From positions 1-5,233 of the forward strand of contig CAMJYF010000166.1 in the NCBI GenBank assembly GCA_946409885.1: 5,233 nucleotides of DNA, given 5' to 3'. A program made the position numbers and the translations under genes. Below the pieces are notes generated by a model. The model had not been told where the DNA came from, made no database searches, and worked only from the letters and a program-made list of their open reading frames with translations. The DNA is from an uncultured Clostridia bacterium. Its GTDB lineage: Bacteria > Bacillota > Clostridia > Oscillospirales > Acutalibacteraceae. Positions 5,227-5,233 of the stretch are shown piece after piece. Numbering within the stretch: the stretch's first letter is position 1; each line of letters begins with the position of its first letter.

Positions 5227-5233
5227 CCTCCTT
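5227..5233 (-). promoter_or_regulatory. Ribosome binding site of the 126-aa gene
   Basis: The minus strand reads AAGGAGG, a perfect Shine-Dalgarno core, 7 nt before the ATG at 5217-5219. It fixes the start codon and indicates efficient translation. The promoter lies beyond the window. Confidence 0.85.

Overview
The window is GC-rich and carries compact genes, with Shine-Dalgarno sites of the AAGGAGG/GGTGATCC type and several lipoproteins or anchored proteins that have Thr/Pro/Ala-rich linkers just after the membrane anchor. The PstS-like protein has the 'NYPR..GS' and 'NKDSGSQT' motifs typical of Clostridia. Together this suggests a GC-rich, probably gut-associated clostridial Firmicute (Oscillospiraceae/Ruminococcaceae-like). 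This is an inference from style and protein families; no rRNA or marker gene is present.

Layout: (1) A leftward pair occupies 1-2620. The promoter-proximal gene (2620 to 872) encodes a 582-aa lipoprotein with a WG-repeat-like segment and probable beta-rich repeats. It is followed after 35 nt by a PstS-type substrate-binding lipoprotein (836 leftward, running off the window). A good sigma70-type promoter for this pair lies at 2650-2678, overlapped by a short inverted repeat. (2) A 150-nt divergent intergenic region follows. (3) A rightward pair occupies 2780-4726: a 305-aa class I aldolase of the DHDPS/N-acetylneuraminate lyase superfamily and, 30 nt later, a 332-aa membrane-anchored protein with a DUF4097-like beta-solenoid. 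(4) A strong bidirectional hairpin terminator at 4780-4810 separates this pair from (5) a convergent leftward gene (5219 to 4839) encoding a 126-aa soluble protein. That protein is unassigned but shows a faint, unproven resemblance to the DUF1874 (STIV B116 / AcrIII-1 / Crn2) family.

Functionally, three of the five products are predicted to sit on the outer face of the membrane: the PstS-like lipoprotein, the WG-like lipoprotein and the DUF4097-like protein. The aldolase and the 126-aa protein are cytoplasmic. No transporter permease or ATPase genes lie beside the PstS-like gene inside the window, so phosphate uptake is not shown. The aldolase lacks several residues that define true DapA, so its substrate is open. 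There is no tRNA, rRNA, CRISPR array, insertion sequence or phage module. No gene-free stretch exceeds 300 bases; the largest is the 150-nt divergent promoter region.
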